Part shown: in pieces, positions 8,296 through 17,387 of the stretch
Layout of the letters: every line of letters starts with the position of its first letter
How positions within the stretch are numbered: the stretch's first letter is position 1
NCBI GenBank assembly: GCA_004796425.1
Contig: QZLB01000291.1
Coordinates: 1 to 35,649, forward strand
DNA: 35,649 nucleotides
Origin: Desulfobulbaceae bacterium
GTDB lineage: Bacteria > Desulfobacterota > Desulfobulbia > Desulfobulbales > Desulfocapsaceae
Reading direction: 5' to 3'
Position numbers and translations under genes: made by a program
Notes under the pieces: model-generated
Seen by the model: only the letters and a program-made list of their open reading frames with translations
Told to the model about the DNA's origin: nothing
The model's database searches: none

Positions 8296-9444
8296 ATGCT
8301 TCTCAGGCTGCCAATAGTTCTCACCTGGTTTCTCATTATTTTACTCACTTTTTTCGTTCACCGTAGTTTTGGTAATGAAAAAGGAATGATCATTCTCGGA
8401 CAATCGTGCGCCCTGTCTGGACCAGCAAGTGATCTTGGAAATGAGTTTAAGACAGGACTAAACATTGCGTTTGATGAGATAAACGGTAATGGCGGCATCA
8501 ATGGTCGAGAAATAATCCTTGAAAGCCTTGACGACGGTTATGAGCCATATCGGGCCTATGCGAATACCAAGCAATTAATTGAAAAAGGTGTTTTCGCACT
8601 TATCGGTGAAGTCGGGACTCCAACATCGAAAGCGGTATTGCCACTTATTGAAATACATAAAATACCTTTTTTCGCGCCTTATACCGGTGCAGATTTGCTC
8701 AGGACACCTTTTAATCCCTATATCATCAATATCAGGGCAAGTTATAACCAGGAGATGGAAAAGCTGGTGAGTTACTTTGTCGACCATCTAGGATTAACCC
8801 GGATCTCCTGCTTTTTCCAAAATGACAGTTATGGTTTCAGTGGCCTCAATGGTTTGAAAATAGCCTTGCACAAACGAGGGTTGACTCTCGTATCAAAGGG
8901 AGAATATGAGCGAAACACCGTTGCTGTACTAGGGGGTGTTTTGGATATCATGAAGGCATCACCTGAAGCGGTTGTTTTGGTTGGAGCTTATCCGGCATGT
9001 GCTGAATTTATCAAACTTTACAAGCTTCGAAATCCTAAGAACACTGCGATATTCGGTAATATCTCATTTGTCGGGACTACCGGCTTGAAAAATGCGCTCG
9101 AATCCTTTGGTGAGCACGTAGTCGTTACCGAAGTTGTACCATTCCCCTGGGATCGGTCGAGACCCATCGTCTCGTCTTATATCAATGCACTAAGAACCCA
9201 TCGACCCAGCAAAAGTCCGGGTTTTGTCTCACTAGAGGGGTATATAGCCGGAAAGCTATTCGGATATATTGCCGGAAGAATTGAGGGTCGACTAACTCGT
9301 GAGGCATTTCTGAAAAAAATACCTGAGCTTGGTTCATTTCAGCTCGATGATTTTCAGCTAATGTATCAATCGGGTGCCTATGTCGGTAGTACTGAGGTTA
9401 TTTTGATTAAACTGTTTCCCGATTATCAGCAGGTGAAATTTTAA
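8296..9444 (+). CDS. Periplasmic substrate-binding protein, branched-chain amino acid/amide type (Peripla_BP_6)
   Basis: A 382-residue exported receptor of the LivK/AmiC type. An N-terminal hydrophobic signal (about residues 1-26) is followed by the family start GQSCALSGPASDLGNEFKTG, then DEINGNGGINGREI, GEVGTPTS and the lobe-II segment around FFQNDSYGFSGLNG. No ABC permease or ATPase gene is nearby. The next gene, 23 nt downstream, is a large sensor kinase, so a role as ligand receptor for that kinase is a reasonable inference, as opposed to nutrient uptake. The ligand cannot be deduced. The ATG at 8296 lacks a strong ribosome site. Confidence 0.87.
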   Translation: MLLRLPIVLTWFLIILLTFFVHRSFGNEKGMIILGQSCALSGPASDLGNEFKTGLNIAFDEINGNGGINGREIILESLDDGYEPYRAYANTKQLIEKGVFALIGEVGTPTSKAVLPLIEIHKIPFFAPYTGADLLRTPFNPYIINIRASYNQEMEKLVSYFVDHLGLTRISCFFQNDSYGFSGLNGLKIALHKRGLTLVSKGEYERNTVAVLGGVLDIMKASPEAVVLVGAYPACAEFIKLYKLRNPKNTAIFGNISFVGTTGLKNALESFGEHVVVTEVVPFPWDRSRPIVSSYINALRTHRPSKSPGFVSLEGYIAGKLFGYIAGRIEGRLTREAFLKKIPELGSFQLDDFQLMYQSGAYVGSTEVILIKLFPDYQQVKF

Positions 9445-9467
9445 CTCAGGACAATAGATCTCAACCC

Positions 9468-12458
9468 ATGGTTAAGCGAAGGGGTTCTCAATTCAGCAGT
9501 GATTCAATTGTCTACGGACCTTATAAAATGACAATCTCGGTAATCTCCGCGATTTCGTTACTGTTCGCGCTGATCTGGGGAGTTGTCAAGTATGTTCAGT
9601 ATACCCAAACCCTAGAGAATATCAGGTCCGAATATCTTCACGCAAATCAGACACGCTTAGTGGATGAACACCGTAATATTGTAGAATTTATTGAGTATAA
9701 ACGAGAACAAACACTGCAAATGATTAAAGAGGAACTGGAACGGCAGGTTCAAACAGCGTATGTAACGGCTGCTCATCTATATAGCAGATATCGGCATGAA
9801 AAAGATCAAAATGAGCTTCGAGGGATGGTCATTGAAACCCTCAGACCAATCAGATGGAGTACCGGTAGTGGCTACTATTTTGCTTTTCGAACCAGAAGTG
9901 GTTTTGTTGATTTGCTTGCCGATCGACCTCAATTTGAGCAGAAGACCCTGCTTGATGTTCAGGGTGGTACCGGGAAATTCATATTCCAGGATATGAAATC
10001 CATTGTTGAAACCAGGGGAGCAGGATTTTATCAATATGAATGGTACAAACCAGCACAACTCGGAACCTCCCACCCGAAATTATCATTTGTCAGATACTTT
10101 AAGCCATTTGATTGGTGCCTTGGTGCCGGTTTTTATATCGATGATATCGACGAAAGGATTCAAGGCGATGTTCTTGAACGACTTCGTCAGATATCATTTG
10201 GCAAAATGGGTGACGTGTTGATCTTTTTGGATAATGCAACAACGATATGTGATACCGATCCTCATCGTGAAGGAAGGAGAGTCGATTCAATATATTGGAA
10301 TAGAACGTACCCTCTGGGCGCACAACTCTTTGAAATTTCAAGAAGTAAAGAACTTAATGGTTATGTGATGAGCGGTGAAATCACCGCTGACGATAAATCT
10401 GAAGAGTCAATACCACTGCTGGCTCAGGTCAAAAAATACCAACCCTGGGGTTGGAATATTGTGACGATGATTTCGATGACTGATATGAAATCAGCGATTA
10501 CCGCAGAGACAGAAAAGCAGAAAACTCAAATTAAAAACGAAATCATCGTATTCTTTCTGGTTCTCATGACGTTGTTCTCTCTGCTGTTTTTTGTCGCACG
10601 GTTAAATTCACGAAGAACAAAAGCAGGGGTTGAAGCATTTACCGATTTCTTTGTCAAAGCCTCAGAATCAAATGCGCGATTGCAAGACCAGGAAATTGCC
10701 TTTTCAGAGTTTCGAACGATCGCCGATTTTGCCAACAAGATGCTTGAGACCAGAGTTGCAAACGAAGAGGAGTTACAACGGAATCGATTGCGTCTTGATA
10801 CTCTTTTGCAGATTGCTCGTGAGACTTCCCAATCAGAGCAAGAAATCTGTACCTTTGTCATCTCAAGATTACTCGATATTACTGCAAGCTCTACCGGTTA
10901 TATCGGCTTTGTTGATAGTGATCAGAAACGATTCTCAATGGTCATCCGAGCTAATAGCAAACGAATTGAAGGTCGGGAAGCCAACGAAATACTATACGAA
11001 ACCACAATACATCTCTCAGATTATTCACGCCTTGAGCAGATAATATCAGGGACAGAAACGATAATCGAAAATGATCTCAAAGCAGAAGAAAAGAGCTCAC
11101 GTTATCCTTTTATGAAGTCTGTTACCCGGACAATGGAACTACCGATAATGCATGAAAATCGGGTAGTAATCCTGGCGGGTGTCGGGAGCCGTGAAAAACC
11201 ATATTCTGAAACTGAGCAGTCCGCGATCAGGCTCCTGTTGGAAGGTATGTATAAAGCACTGCTGGTGAAAAGAGCTGACCGGGAAATGGCGAGTTTGAAA
11301 AATATCTTGAACTCGATAATCGACTCCATGCCTTCCAAACTTATTGGTATCGATAAAAGCTATAATGTGATTTTCTGTAACCGTATTGCTGAACAAGAAC
11401 TGGAGCTGCCAAGAGAGGCGGCAATTGGAGCGAAAGCAGATCAGATTTTGCCCCAATTTAACCTTTATTCTGCAATGATTGATCAAACGCTGACAACCGG
11501 TAACCCGACAGAAGAAAAGCGCATTAGAAGAAAAGATTTGCAGCTGGTACGGTTTGAATCGATCATGGTTTTTCCTTTTCCAACAGAAAGCGGGTTAGGC
11601 GCCGCTCTTAAAATAGATGATATTACAGAAAAAGTTCGCCTCGAAGATATGATGGTACAATCAGAAAAGATGTTATCCGTTGGTGGGTTAGCCGCTGGGA
11701 TGGCACATGAAATAAATAATCCACTTGCCGGGATTATTCAGAACCTTCAAGTGGTTCGAAATCGTCTAAAAGCAGATTTGAAGAAAAACAAAGAGGTGGC
11801 AGCTCAATGTAAACTGGATTTTGAGAACCTTGCAGATTATCTCGACAAAAGGGAAATAAACACAATGTTCGAATCAATACATGATTCGGCAAATCGAGCT
11901 GCAACGCTGGTCAAAAATATGCTTTCATTTTCAAGAAAAAGTGATGCAGTTTCAACAACCCAGAATCCAATAGAACTGCTTGAGTCAACCATTGACCTCG
12001 CCGCTAATGATTATGATTTGAAAAAACAGTTTGATTTTAAAAAGATCCAGGTAAACAGATATTTCGATCCAAGTACCCCGCCAATCATTTGTGAGACAAC
12101 AAACATTCAGCAGGTACTCCTCAATATCATTAAAAATGGGGCCCACGCTCTGATGGATAAAGAATATAGTGGTGATGACAAGCCGTCTCTTCAACTCTCG
12201 ATATACCCGGAAAACGGTATGGCGTGCATCGAAATCGCCGATAACGGTCCGGGAATGGATCAGGAGACGCAGAAGAGGATTTTCGAACCTTTCTTTACAA
12301 CAAAGCCGGTTGGTTTGGGAACAGGTCTTGGCCTTTCGATTTCATATTTCATTATTGTCGACCAACACCGAGGGGATTTGAGTGTCTCCTCGGAATTGGG
12401 AGTTGGGAGCAAATTTACTATCAGACTCCCACCGGATCGAAGATCAGCTCGTCGATGA
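9468..12458 (+). CDS. Large hybrid-sensor-like histidine kinase with double cache, GAF and PAS domains
   Basis: Membrane sensor kinase of 996 residues. Order: membrane segment about 22-41; periplasmic double-cache region about 95-345 (GYYFAFRTRSGFVDLLADRP and FKPFDWCLGAGFYIDD are typical dCache_2 strings); membrane segment about 358-378; helical linker; GAF domain about 440-600; PAS domain about 605-725; dimerisation domain with phospho-acceptor His747 in MAHEINNPLAG; and an ATPase domain with NIIKNGAHALMD (N box), DNGPGMD and GTGLGLSI (G boxes). There is no receiver domain and no response regulator gene next to it. It follows the binding-protein gene by 23 nt and probably reads the same signal. 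Its last 15 bases overlap the convergent end of xseA. Confidence 0.92.
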   Translation: MVKRRGSQFSSDSIVYGPYKMTISVISAISLLFALIWGVVKYVQYTQTLENIRSEYLHANQTRLVDEHRNIVEFIEYKREQTLQMIKEELERQVQTAYVTAAHLYSRYRHEKDQNELRGMVIETLRPIRWSTGSGYYFAFRTRSGFVDLLADRPQFEQKTLLDVQGGTGKFIFQDMKSIVETRGAGFYQYEWYKPAQLGTSHPKLSFVRYFKPFDWCLGAGFYIDDIDERIQGDVLERLRQISFGKMGDVLIFLDNATTICDTDPHREGRRVDSIYWNRTYPLGAQLFEISRSKELNGYVMSGEITADDKSEESIPLLAQVKKYQPWGWNIVTMISMTDMKSAITAETEKQKTQIKNEIIVFFLVLMTLFSLLFFVARLNSRRTKAGVEAFTDFFVKASESNARLQDQEIAFSEFRTIADFANKMLETRVANEEELQRNRLRLDTLLQIARETSQSEQEICTFVISRLLDITASSTGYIGFVDSDQKRFSMVIRANSKRIEGREANEILYETTIHLSDYSRLEQIISGTETIIENDLKAEEKSSRYPFMKSVTRTMELPIMHENRVVILAGVGSREKPYSETEQSAIRLLLEGMYKALLVKRADREMASLKNILNSIIDSMPSKLIGIDKSYNVIFCNRIAEQELELPREAAIGAKADQILPQFNLYSAMIDQTLTTGNPTEEKRIRRKDLQLVRFESIMVFPFPTESGLGAALKIDDITEKVRLEDMMVQSEKMLSVGGLAAGMAHEINNPLAGIIQNLQVVRNRLKADLKKNKEVAAQCKLDFENLADYLDKREINTMFESIHDSANRAATLVKNMLSFSRKSDAVSTTQNPIELLESTIDLAANDYDLKKQFDFKKIQVNRYFDPSTPPIICETTNIQQVLLNIIKNGAHALMDKEYSGDDKPSLQLSIYPENGMACIEIADNGPGMDQETQKRIFEPFFTTKPVGLGTGLGLSISYFIIVDQHRGDLSVSSELGVGSKFTIRLPPDRRSARR

Positions 12459-13793
12459 TACCTCGCTGATGATTTTTCCTTTTTTCAGAGTGATCTGAAG
12501 TTTATCCCCGGTTTTTACTTGATTAGCTTCAGTAATAACTCTAGACTCCTCTGGCTTTTCTGGAGGTATTTTCTGGACAATCGAATATCCGCGTGAAAGC
12601 GTGGCCAGTGGGCTGACCGAATCAATGCGGGAAGCTGCTGCGGCCAAAGCTGAGTTACGATTTTCAAGAAAATGTAAGGTAGCACGAATCATACGACTGT
12701 GCTGAAATGAGACTTCCTGTTGTCTAAGTTCTATCTTGCGGGCAGGGTTACACTGATGAATGCGAGATAAAACAGTAAGCAGATCATAGCCGTTTTTATC
12801 AAGAACGGTTGAAAATTTTTCGATTATATTCATCCGGAGATAGTCGAGCTTCAGCGATCTTTTATCATAAAAATAATCAAGCTTTGTTAATCGATTGTGC
12901 AAATTCACCAGCTCATATTCACGGTCCTGGACTAATCTTGAGAAGCTATTGATCAGCTTGTGTTTTTCTCTCGTAAGCAGATTTGTAAAACGTTGCTTAT
13001 CCCGAGTGAGATGCTGGGCGGCAGCAGTCGGTGTTGGGCACCTGAGATCAGCACAGAAATCTGCGATAGTAAAGTCGGTTTCGTGCCCGATTGCACTGAT
13101 AACTGGTAGTTCAGAATGATAAATTGCTTCGGCTACCCGCTCCTCATTAAAAGACCAGAGGTCCTCTATGGATCCTCCCCCCCTGGTGAGGACAATGATG
13201 TCTGCACCTGTTTGATGCGCTTTTTTAATTGCCTCTGAAATGTCTGGTGCAGATTGAACTCCCTGTACACTTACCGGTATTATGAGTATTGAAAAGTCAT
13301 GAAATCGGTTTTGGCAGATCGCAAGAAAGTCTTTAACTGCCGCACCGGTTGGTGAGGTAATCAAAGCAACTTTTGAAATTACATCTGGTATTGGTAGTTT
13401 ACGTTCTGCATCGAAATATCCCTTGCTCTTCAAATGCGCTTTTAATATTTCAAACTCTGCATGCAAAGTACCACTGCCAACGACTTGAATGCTGTCAATG
13501 ATTATCTGGTATTCCCCTCGGGGTTCGTAAACACTTATCCTGCCGGTGCAGATCACCTGCATCCCATCCCTGAGACTCTCTGTGAGATATCTGGTCTGGT
13601 TGCGAAAAATAACCGCTCTTAACCGTGAGTTCTCATCTTTAAGACTGAAGTAATGGTGTCCGGAGGAGGGGATGGAGAGACCGGATACTTCACCGATAAT
13701 TTTAACGAAATGAAACGAGTGGTGAAAATACTCTTGAATTTCACTGGTGATTTCTGAAACGCTTTTGATGTTGCCTGTATTTTTCTTAAACAT
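12444..13793 (-). CDS. xseA: Exodeoxyribonuclease VII large subunit
   Basis: Catalytic subunit of exonuclease VII, which degrades single-stranded DNA to oligonucleotides. Of its 449 residues, about 1-105 form the OB-fold (FVKIIGEVSGL, SGHHYFSLKDENSRLRAVIF), followed by the catalytic core with ITSPTGAAVKDF, RGGGSIEDLWSFNEERVAEAI, SAIGHETDFTIADFCADLRC and TPTAAAQHL, then a long coiled-coil region and the C-terminal ATLSRGYSIV segment. Length is normal. The small subunit gene xseB, often adjacent, is not in this window. The gene converges on and overlaps the sensor kinase by 15 bases and is divergent from the TPR gene. Confidence 0.96.
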   Translation of the reverse strand: MFKKNTGNIKSVSEITSEIQEYFHHSFHFVKIIGEVSGLSIPSSGHHYFSLKDENSRLRAVIFRNQTRYLTESLRDGMQVICTGRISVYEPRGEYQIIIDSIQVVGSGTLHAEFEILKAHLKSKGYFDAERKLPIPDVISKVALITSPTGAAVKDFLAICQNRFHDFSILIIPVSVQGVQSAPDISEAIKKAHQTGADIIVLTRGGGSIEDLWSFNEERVAEAIYHSELPVISAIGHETDFTIADFCADLRCPTPTAAAQHLTRDKQRFTNLLTREKHKLINSFSRLVQDREYELVNLHNRLTKLDYFYDKRSLKLDYLRMNIIEKFSTVLDKNGYDLLTVLSRIHQCNPARKIELRQQEVSFQHSRMIRATLHFLENRNSALAAAASRIDSVSPLATLSRGYSIVQKIPPEKPEESRVITEANQVKTGDKLQITLKKGKIISEVSSTS

Positions 13794-13907
13794 ACGGTGC
13801 AGTATAATATGATTTACGGGGTTTTACCAATGGACACTCGTCTTGATTTATACTATATAAGTCCGCTCAGACTGAGGATTTAATAAAAATTAAACAGGAA
13901 AACCGAG

Positions 13908-14600
13908 ATGGCTGATAAAAGCGTATTCGATAAACTCCATGTTGATGAAAGAGAGAAAGATGACATTCCTGGTGTACTTGAGCAGCTCAATTTACCACCC
14001 AAATTCGTTACTTTTGTCAGAGAGAATAAAAGACTGGTCCAAATCCTGACGGCTTTTGTCGTCTTGATGATAGTTTTCTGGTCTTTCTATGACTCATATC
14101 GAGACAAACGGATCGAAACTAGCGGTGATGCGCTGGCAATTGCCCTTGAGGCTGCGGGAGAAGAAAAAATTGCTGCGTTACAAGAGGTGAGCAAGTCTTA
14201 CTCTGGAACTGATGCGGCGCTATGGGCAGAATTACACCACGGTCTGGAATTGGTGAAGCAATCACGAATTGAGGAAGGCATGACGTCTCTGCTGGCAACT
14301 CGACAAAAGATTTCAGAGAAATCTTCATTATTTCCGCTTATTACCATAAGTCTTGCGCAGGCCTACGAACAAGGAGACAAGAATAACGAGGCGATGCAGG
14401 AGTATAAACGTCTTCAGGATATGAAAGGATACGAGTTCCTTGGTTTTAATGGTTCTGCTCGAATCTATGAAAAAACTGATGAATATGAACTGGCGCTGGC
14501 TGAATATGAGAAATGTATCGGGACCCTTGATCCAGTATCCCAGCGAACGCAAAAATCAATTATCGATGAAAAAATAGCCCGGCTACGTGCACTCAAGTGA
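13908..14600 (+). CDS. Membrane-anchored TPR-like protein
   Basis: A 230-residue protein with a cytosolic N-terminal segment, a single membrane helix at about 43-62 (ILTAFVVLMIVFWSFYDSY) and a C-terminal part of helical hairpins that reads as tetratricopeptide-like repeats (ALWAELHHGLELVKQSRIEEGM; SLAQAYEQGDKNNEAMQEYKR in overlapping form; SARIYEKTDEYELALAEYEKC). The layout resembles YfgM-type ancillary proteins, but I cannot assign a partner. The stop codon overlaps the GTG start of panC (GTGA), implying translational coupling with pantothenate synthesis genes even though the function looks unrelated. Confidence 0.75.
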   Translation: MADKSVFDKLHVDEREKDDIPGVLEQLNLPPKFVTFVRENKRLVQILTAFVVLMIVFWSFYDSYRDKRIETSGDALAIALEAAGEEKIAALQEVSKSYSGTDAALWAELHHGLELVKQSRIEEGMTSLLATRQKISEKSSLFPLITISLAQAYEQGDKNNEAMQEYKRLQDMKGYEFLGFNGSARIYEKTDEYELALAEYEKCIGTLDPVSQRTQKSIIDEKIARLRALK

Positions 14601-15448
14601 TAATAGAAGAACTTCCTGAAAATGCCGCCAGAATCGTTAGAGAGTGGCGTCGTGATGGCAAAACGATCTGTTTAGTGCCAACGATGGGATATTTTCACGA
14701 AGGGCACCTTTCGTTGATGAAACATGGCCTACAATTAGCAGATAAGGTAATTGTAAGTTTATTTGTCAACCCAACACAATTCGGTGCCAATGAAGACTTG
14801 AGTGTGTACCCGCAAGATCTTGAGGGAGACTGCCATAAAGCTGAACGTACAGGTGTGGATTTACTTTTTTGTCCAGCCGCTTCGGCAGTCTACAGAGAAA
14901 AACACCAAACGGTTGTTTCGGTAAAAGATGTGTCAAATCGACTCTGTGGACTTAATCGACCCGGACACTTCGATGGTGTGGCTACCATCGTAACCAAATT
15001 GTTCAACATGTTCTCACCAGAGTTTGCCCTGTTTGGTGAAAAAGATTATCAGCAGCTGGTTGTGATAAAAACAATGGTGAGTGACCTGGACATGCCGGTA
15101 ACGGTAAAGGGTGTTCCAACCATACGAGAACACGATGGTTTGGCGATGAGTTCGAGAAATAGTTATTTGGACCCAGAAGAGCGTGCGATAGCCCCGGTGC
15201 TCTATGAGACGCTCAATGATATTCGGACTTCGTTTAAGACAAAAAAAACACCTGCTGCTGTCTTACCACTGGTGGAAAAAGCGAAAGCCAAGATCACTCG
15301 ATTTACGCAATGCAGTGTAGATTATCTTGAAGTATTTGATGAGCGTGATCTATCCCCCGCTGAAGTTATTTCAGAAAACTGTCGAGCTGCAGGTGCAATC
15401 AGGATCAATGGAAAAGTCAGACTCATTGATAACCTTTCAATGAAATAA
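14597..15448 (+). CDS. panC: Pantothenate synthetase
   Basis: Condenses pantoate with beta-alanine using ATP, the last step of pantothenate (vitamin B5) synthesis. The 283-residue sequence shows VPTMGYFHEGHLSL with the nucleotidyltransferase HxGH motif, SLFVNPTQFG, LFGEKDYQQL and the GLAMSSRNSYL segment that serves as the KMSKS-like loop. It starts at a GTG that overlaps the upstream stop codon, and panD, which supplies beta-alanine, follows 17 nt downstream. Confidence 0.96.
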   Translation: MIIEELPENAARIVREWRRDGKTICLVPTMGYFHEGHLSLMKHGLQLADKVIVSLFVNPTQFGANEDLSVYPQDLEGDCHKAERTGVDLLFCPAASAVYREKHQTVVSVKDVSNRLCGLNRPGHFDGVATIVTKLFNMFSPEFALFGEKDYQQLVVIKTMVSDLDMPVTVKGVPTIREHDGLAMSSRNSYLDPEERAIAPVLYETLNDIRTSFKTKKTPAAVLPLVEKAKAKITRFTQCSVDYLEVFDERDLSPAEVISENCRAAGAIRINGKVRLIDNLSMK

Positions 15449-15465
15449 TTCTAAAGGAAGTTTCA

Positions 15466-15825
15466 GTGTTTGAATTCTTTTTGAAAGCAAAACTGCACAA
15501 GGCAACAGTTACCGAGGCAGATATTGATTATGAGGGATCGCTTACCGTGGACAAAGAGTTGCTTGATGCGGTGGGTATGAAGATATTTGAACGGGTTCAT
15601 GTCTATAACATCACCAATGGGGAACGCTTCGAGACCTATCTTATTGAAGGTGTCTCCGGCAGCGGTACGATAGGGCTCAACGGAGCAGCCGCACGTAAAG
15701 GAATGAAAGGCGATAAGATCATCATTGTTGCATACTGTTTACTACCCGATAACCAATCTGATCATTTTCCTCAGATTGCCCTGCTCGATGAACAAAATAA
15801 AATTAAAGAAATGATATCAAAATAG
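15466..15825 (+). CDS. panD: Aspartate 1-decarboxylase (self-processing)
   Basis: Makes beta-alanine from L-aspartate for PanC. It is a pyruvoyl enzyme: the proenzyme cuts itself between Gly24 and Ser25, and both residues sit at exactly those positions here (DYEGSLTVD). Other conserved strings are VHVYNITNGERFETY and GLNGAAARKGMKGDKIIIV. The start is a GTG at 15466 with an AAGGAAG ribosome site five bases upstream; this start gives the canonical Gly24/Ser25 numbering. Length (119 residues) is normal. Confidence 0.96.
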   Translation: MFEFFLKAKLHKATVTEADIDYEGSLTVDKELLDAVGMKIFERVHVYNITNGERFETYLIEGVSGSGTIGLNGAAARKGMKGDKIIIVAYCLLPDNQSDHFPQIALLDEQNKIKEMISK

Positions 15826-15884
15826 TGCACCCGCAGGTGCGCTGTATAGGGCCCGTTGCTGTTGCTTATGAGGTGCTGTTGATC

Positions 15885-16247
15885 TTACCGATAAAATTTG
15901 TGGGATCCGTACTGTGCAATGTAGGTATAATCGTTTGCCCAGTTTGGAGTAATTGAATCGAGGTGATAATGGGTTGCACCATTAGTTATATCATTGCTGG
16001 TGATTGCAATATACACCGAATGCATGCATTTAAGAAAAGCATCGGGATCGTCAGGAATGTAGGATTTTTTCTGGAACGTCCAGCTGAACTGGTACGGTTG
16101 ACGTACCACCTCATAAACAGGCAGTTTGTTCAGGTTTGCACGATTTAATGTAACCTGGGCGACCGCTATCTGTCCGATCTGCGGTTCTGAACGCGCTTCA
16201 TGATACACATTGAGTGTAAGCCAAAGAACTGCTTCTAAGAGTGTCAT
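15885..16247 (-). CDS. SleB/CwlJ-family cell wall hydrolase without an export signal
   Basis: Short (120-residue) protein matching the SleB-type peptidoglycan hydrolase core: LTLNVYHEARSEP with the expected catalytic Glu, VAQVTLNRANL, VVRQPYQFSW and the closing NGATHYH segment. In spore formers such enzymes act in germination; in Gram-negative bacteria homologues are thought to trim peptidoglycan. There is no signal peptide or membrane anchor, and an in-frame stop lies nine codons upstream of the ATG, so an N-terminal extension can be excluded. A GGGAGA ribosome site supports this start. How it would reach the wall is unclear. Confidence 0.82.
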   Translation of the reverse strand: MTLLEAVLWLTLNVYHEARSEPQIGQIAVAQVTLNRANLNKLPVYEVVRQPYQFSWTFQKKSYIPDDPDAFLKCMHSVYIAITSNDITNGATHYHLDSITPNWANDYTYIAQYGSHKFYR

Positions 16248-16548
16248 CGTGTTTCTCCCTGCATCAAGTCATCCGCTACCACATTACCGCTTCGTGCTAA
16301 CAGTCACTCCAAATGGAATTACAATTGACAAGATACTGCACAGAAGACCAATGAATATTTGCAACTACTTGATAGTACGATTAAATTGTGATTTGAATGG
16401 TTTTGTTTCGTCTCGTATAAATCTGCCGAAAATATAAATGCAAATAGCTACAAGTCAAGCACTTTTTTTTCGTTAGGCTATATGTGCTCGAAAATAATAA
16501 TCATTTTCGTTATCGGTTAAAAGGCAGAACAGACCTGAGCAGGTACTA
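16248..16548. other. Interval between the SH3-protein gene and the SleB-like gene
   Basis: About 300 bases with no gene. It contains a small AT-rich hairpin (CGAAAAT at 16489-16495 pairing with ATTTTCG at 16503-16509) just downstream of the SH3 gene on the minus strand, possibly its transcription end, and a candidate minus-strand promoter at 16431-16458 for the SleB-like gene. Nothing else recognisable. Confidence 0.5.
16431..16458 (-). promoter_or_regulatory. Candidate sigma-70-type promoter for the SleB-like gene
   Basis: On the minus strand TTGACT and TATATT are separated by 16 bases, a good fit to -35/-10 boxes in an AT-rich context. The SleB-like gene starts about 180 bases further on, so the leader would be long. 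Confidence 0.4.
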
Positions 16549-17292
16549 TCAGTGTAAGAATCGACGTTTGCTTTTAAGAAAAAATCTTCCGGAAATGAGA
16601 CCACCAAAAAACACGATACCTCCTGCAATGAACATATAGAGGAGAAATCTTTTATCAGCACTTAATCTCATAGGTGACAAGTCATCAACGTGCTGAAGTT
16701 CGATATCTTTCTGTTTTTGGATTTCCTGTATCTTGTTTTCAAGGCGTGCGATTGCTTTTTGTTCCCTGGCGATTGAAGCTGAGAGTTGACTGTTTTTCGT
16801 GGATAAAGATTCATTCTTTTTTCTTAACAGGGTAATAGTTTCACGTTGTTTGTGAATCTCTTCGGTCAATTCCGTAAGTCGTTCCTCTGAAACTGAATTC
16901 AACTGTGCAGGTGGGAGAGGCGCAGATTCGTTCTGAGCAAGATTGTTTTCGAGTTCTTCTATTTTGTGTTGGAGTTCCGTAATAATTTGCTTCTTTGGTT
17001 TTTCGGACTTTAAGTATTTGGCAGGAACCCAGCCACTGATATTCTCAGTAGTTCTTACCTGGGCAAAACCATTTTCAATATTTATGATCTCAAGCTGATC
17101 TCCTGATTGCAAACGAGTAACGACCCGGTATGGTTCATTAAAATCACTACGCAGGTTTACCACGAGCACATCAGAGATGTATTTAACATCTGGTTCAGCC
17201 TGTGCTAGACCGGAGTTGCCTATGATAAGTACGAGAACAGAAAGGAAATACCAAAGGCGGCTACCGATATATCCGTATTTAGAAAGTACCAT
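16549..17292 (-). CDS. SH3 and membrane-anchor domain protein (YgiM/TIGR04211 type)
   Basis: A 247-residue envelope protein. A signal peptide (about 1-32, ending GLAQAEPD) is followed by a bacterial SH3 domain (about 35-100: ISDVLVVNLRSDFNEPYRVV, GDQLEIINIENGFAQVRT, GWVPAKYL), a long coiled coil rich in Glu/Lys/Gln (about 105-205) and a C-terminal membrane helix (about 218-238) with a basic tail RFFLKSKRR. SH3 domains of this kind usually bind cell wall or protein ligands; the function of the family is poorly known. The open frame continues upstream into the alcohol dehydrogenase gene, but the AAGGAG site at 17299-17304 with 6-nt spacing fixes the start at 17292. Confidence 0.82.
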   Translation of the reverse strand: MVLSKYGYIGSRLWYFLSVLVLIIGNSGLAQAEPDVKYISDVLVVNLRSDFNEPYRVVTRLQSGDQLEIINIENGFAQVRTTENISGWVPAKYLKSEKPKKQIITELQHKIEELENNLAQNESAPLPPAQLNSVSEERLTELTEEIHKQRETITLLRKKNESLSTKNSQLSASIAREQKAIARLENKIQEIQKQKDIELQHVDDLSPMRLSADKRFLLYMFIAGGIVFFGGLISGRFFLKSKRRFLH

Positions 17293-17298
17293 TTTCGT

Positions 17299-17304
17299 CT
17301 CCTT
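17299..17304 (-). promoter_or_regulatory. Ribosome binding site deciding the SH3-protein start
   Basis: AAGGAG on the minus strand, six bases before the ATG at 17292. It decides for this start over the open frame that runs 47 codons further upstream into the neighbouring gene. Confidence 0.85.
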
Positions 17305-17387
17305 CGCGAAATGATGACCATAGTTCGAAATCACTTTAATACTAAGCCTTTGGGCTATTGTCAAATATTTGAGTAAGGAGGGTGCGT

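Noticed and set aside
12444-12458. 15-base overlap of the sensor kinase and xseA ends, considered as a sign of a frameshift
   Set aside because: Both proteins end with normal family C-termini; convergent overlaps of this size are ordinary.
15827-15840. Small hairpin GCACC-CGCA-GGTGC after panD
   Set aside because: Five pairs only and no T-run; not enough to call a terminator.
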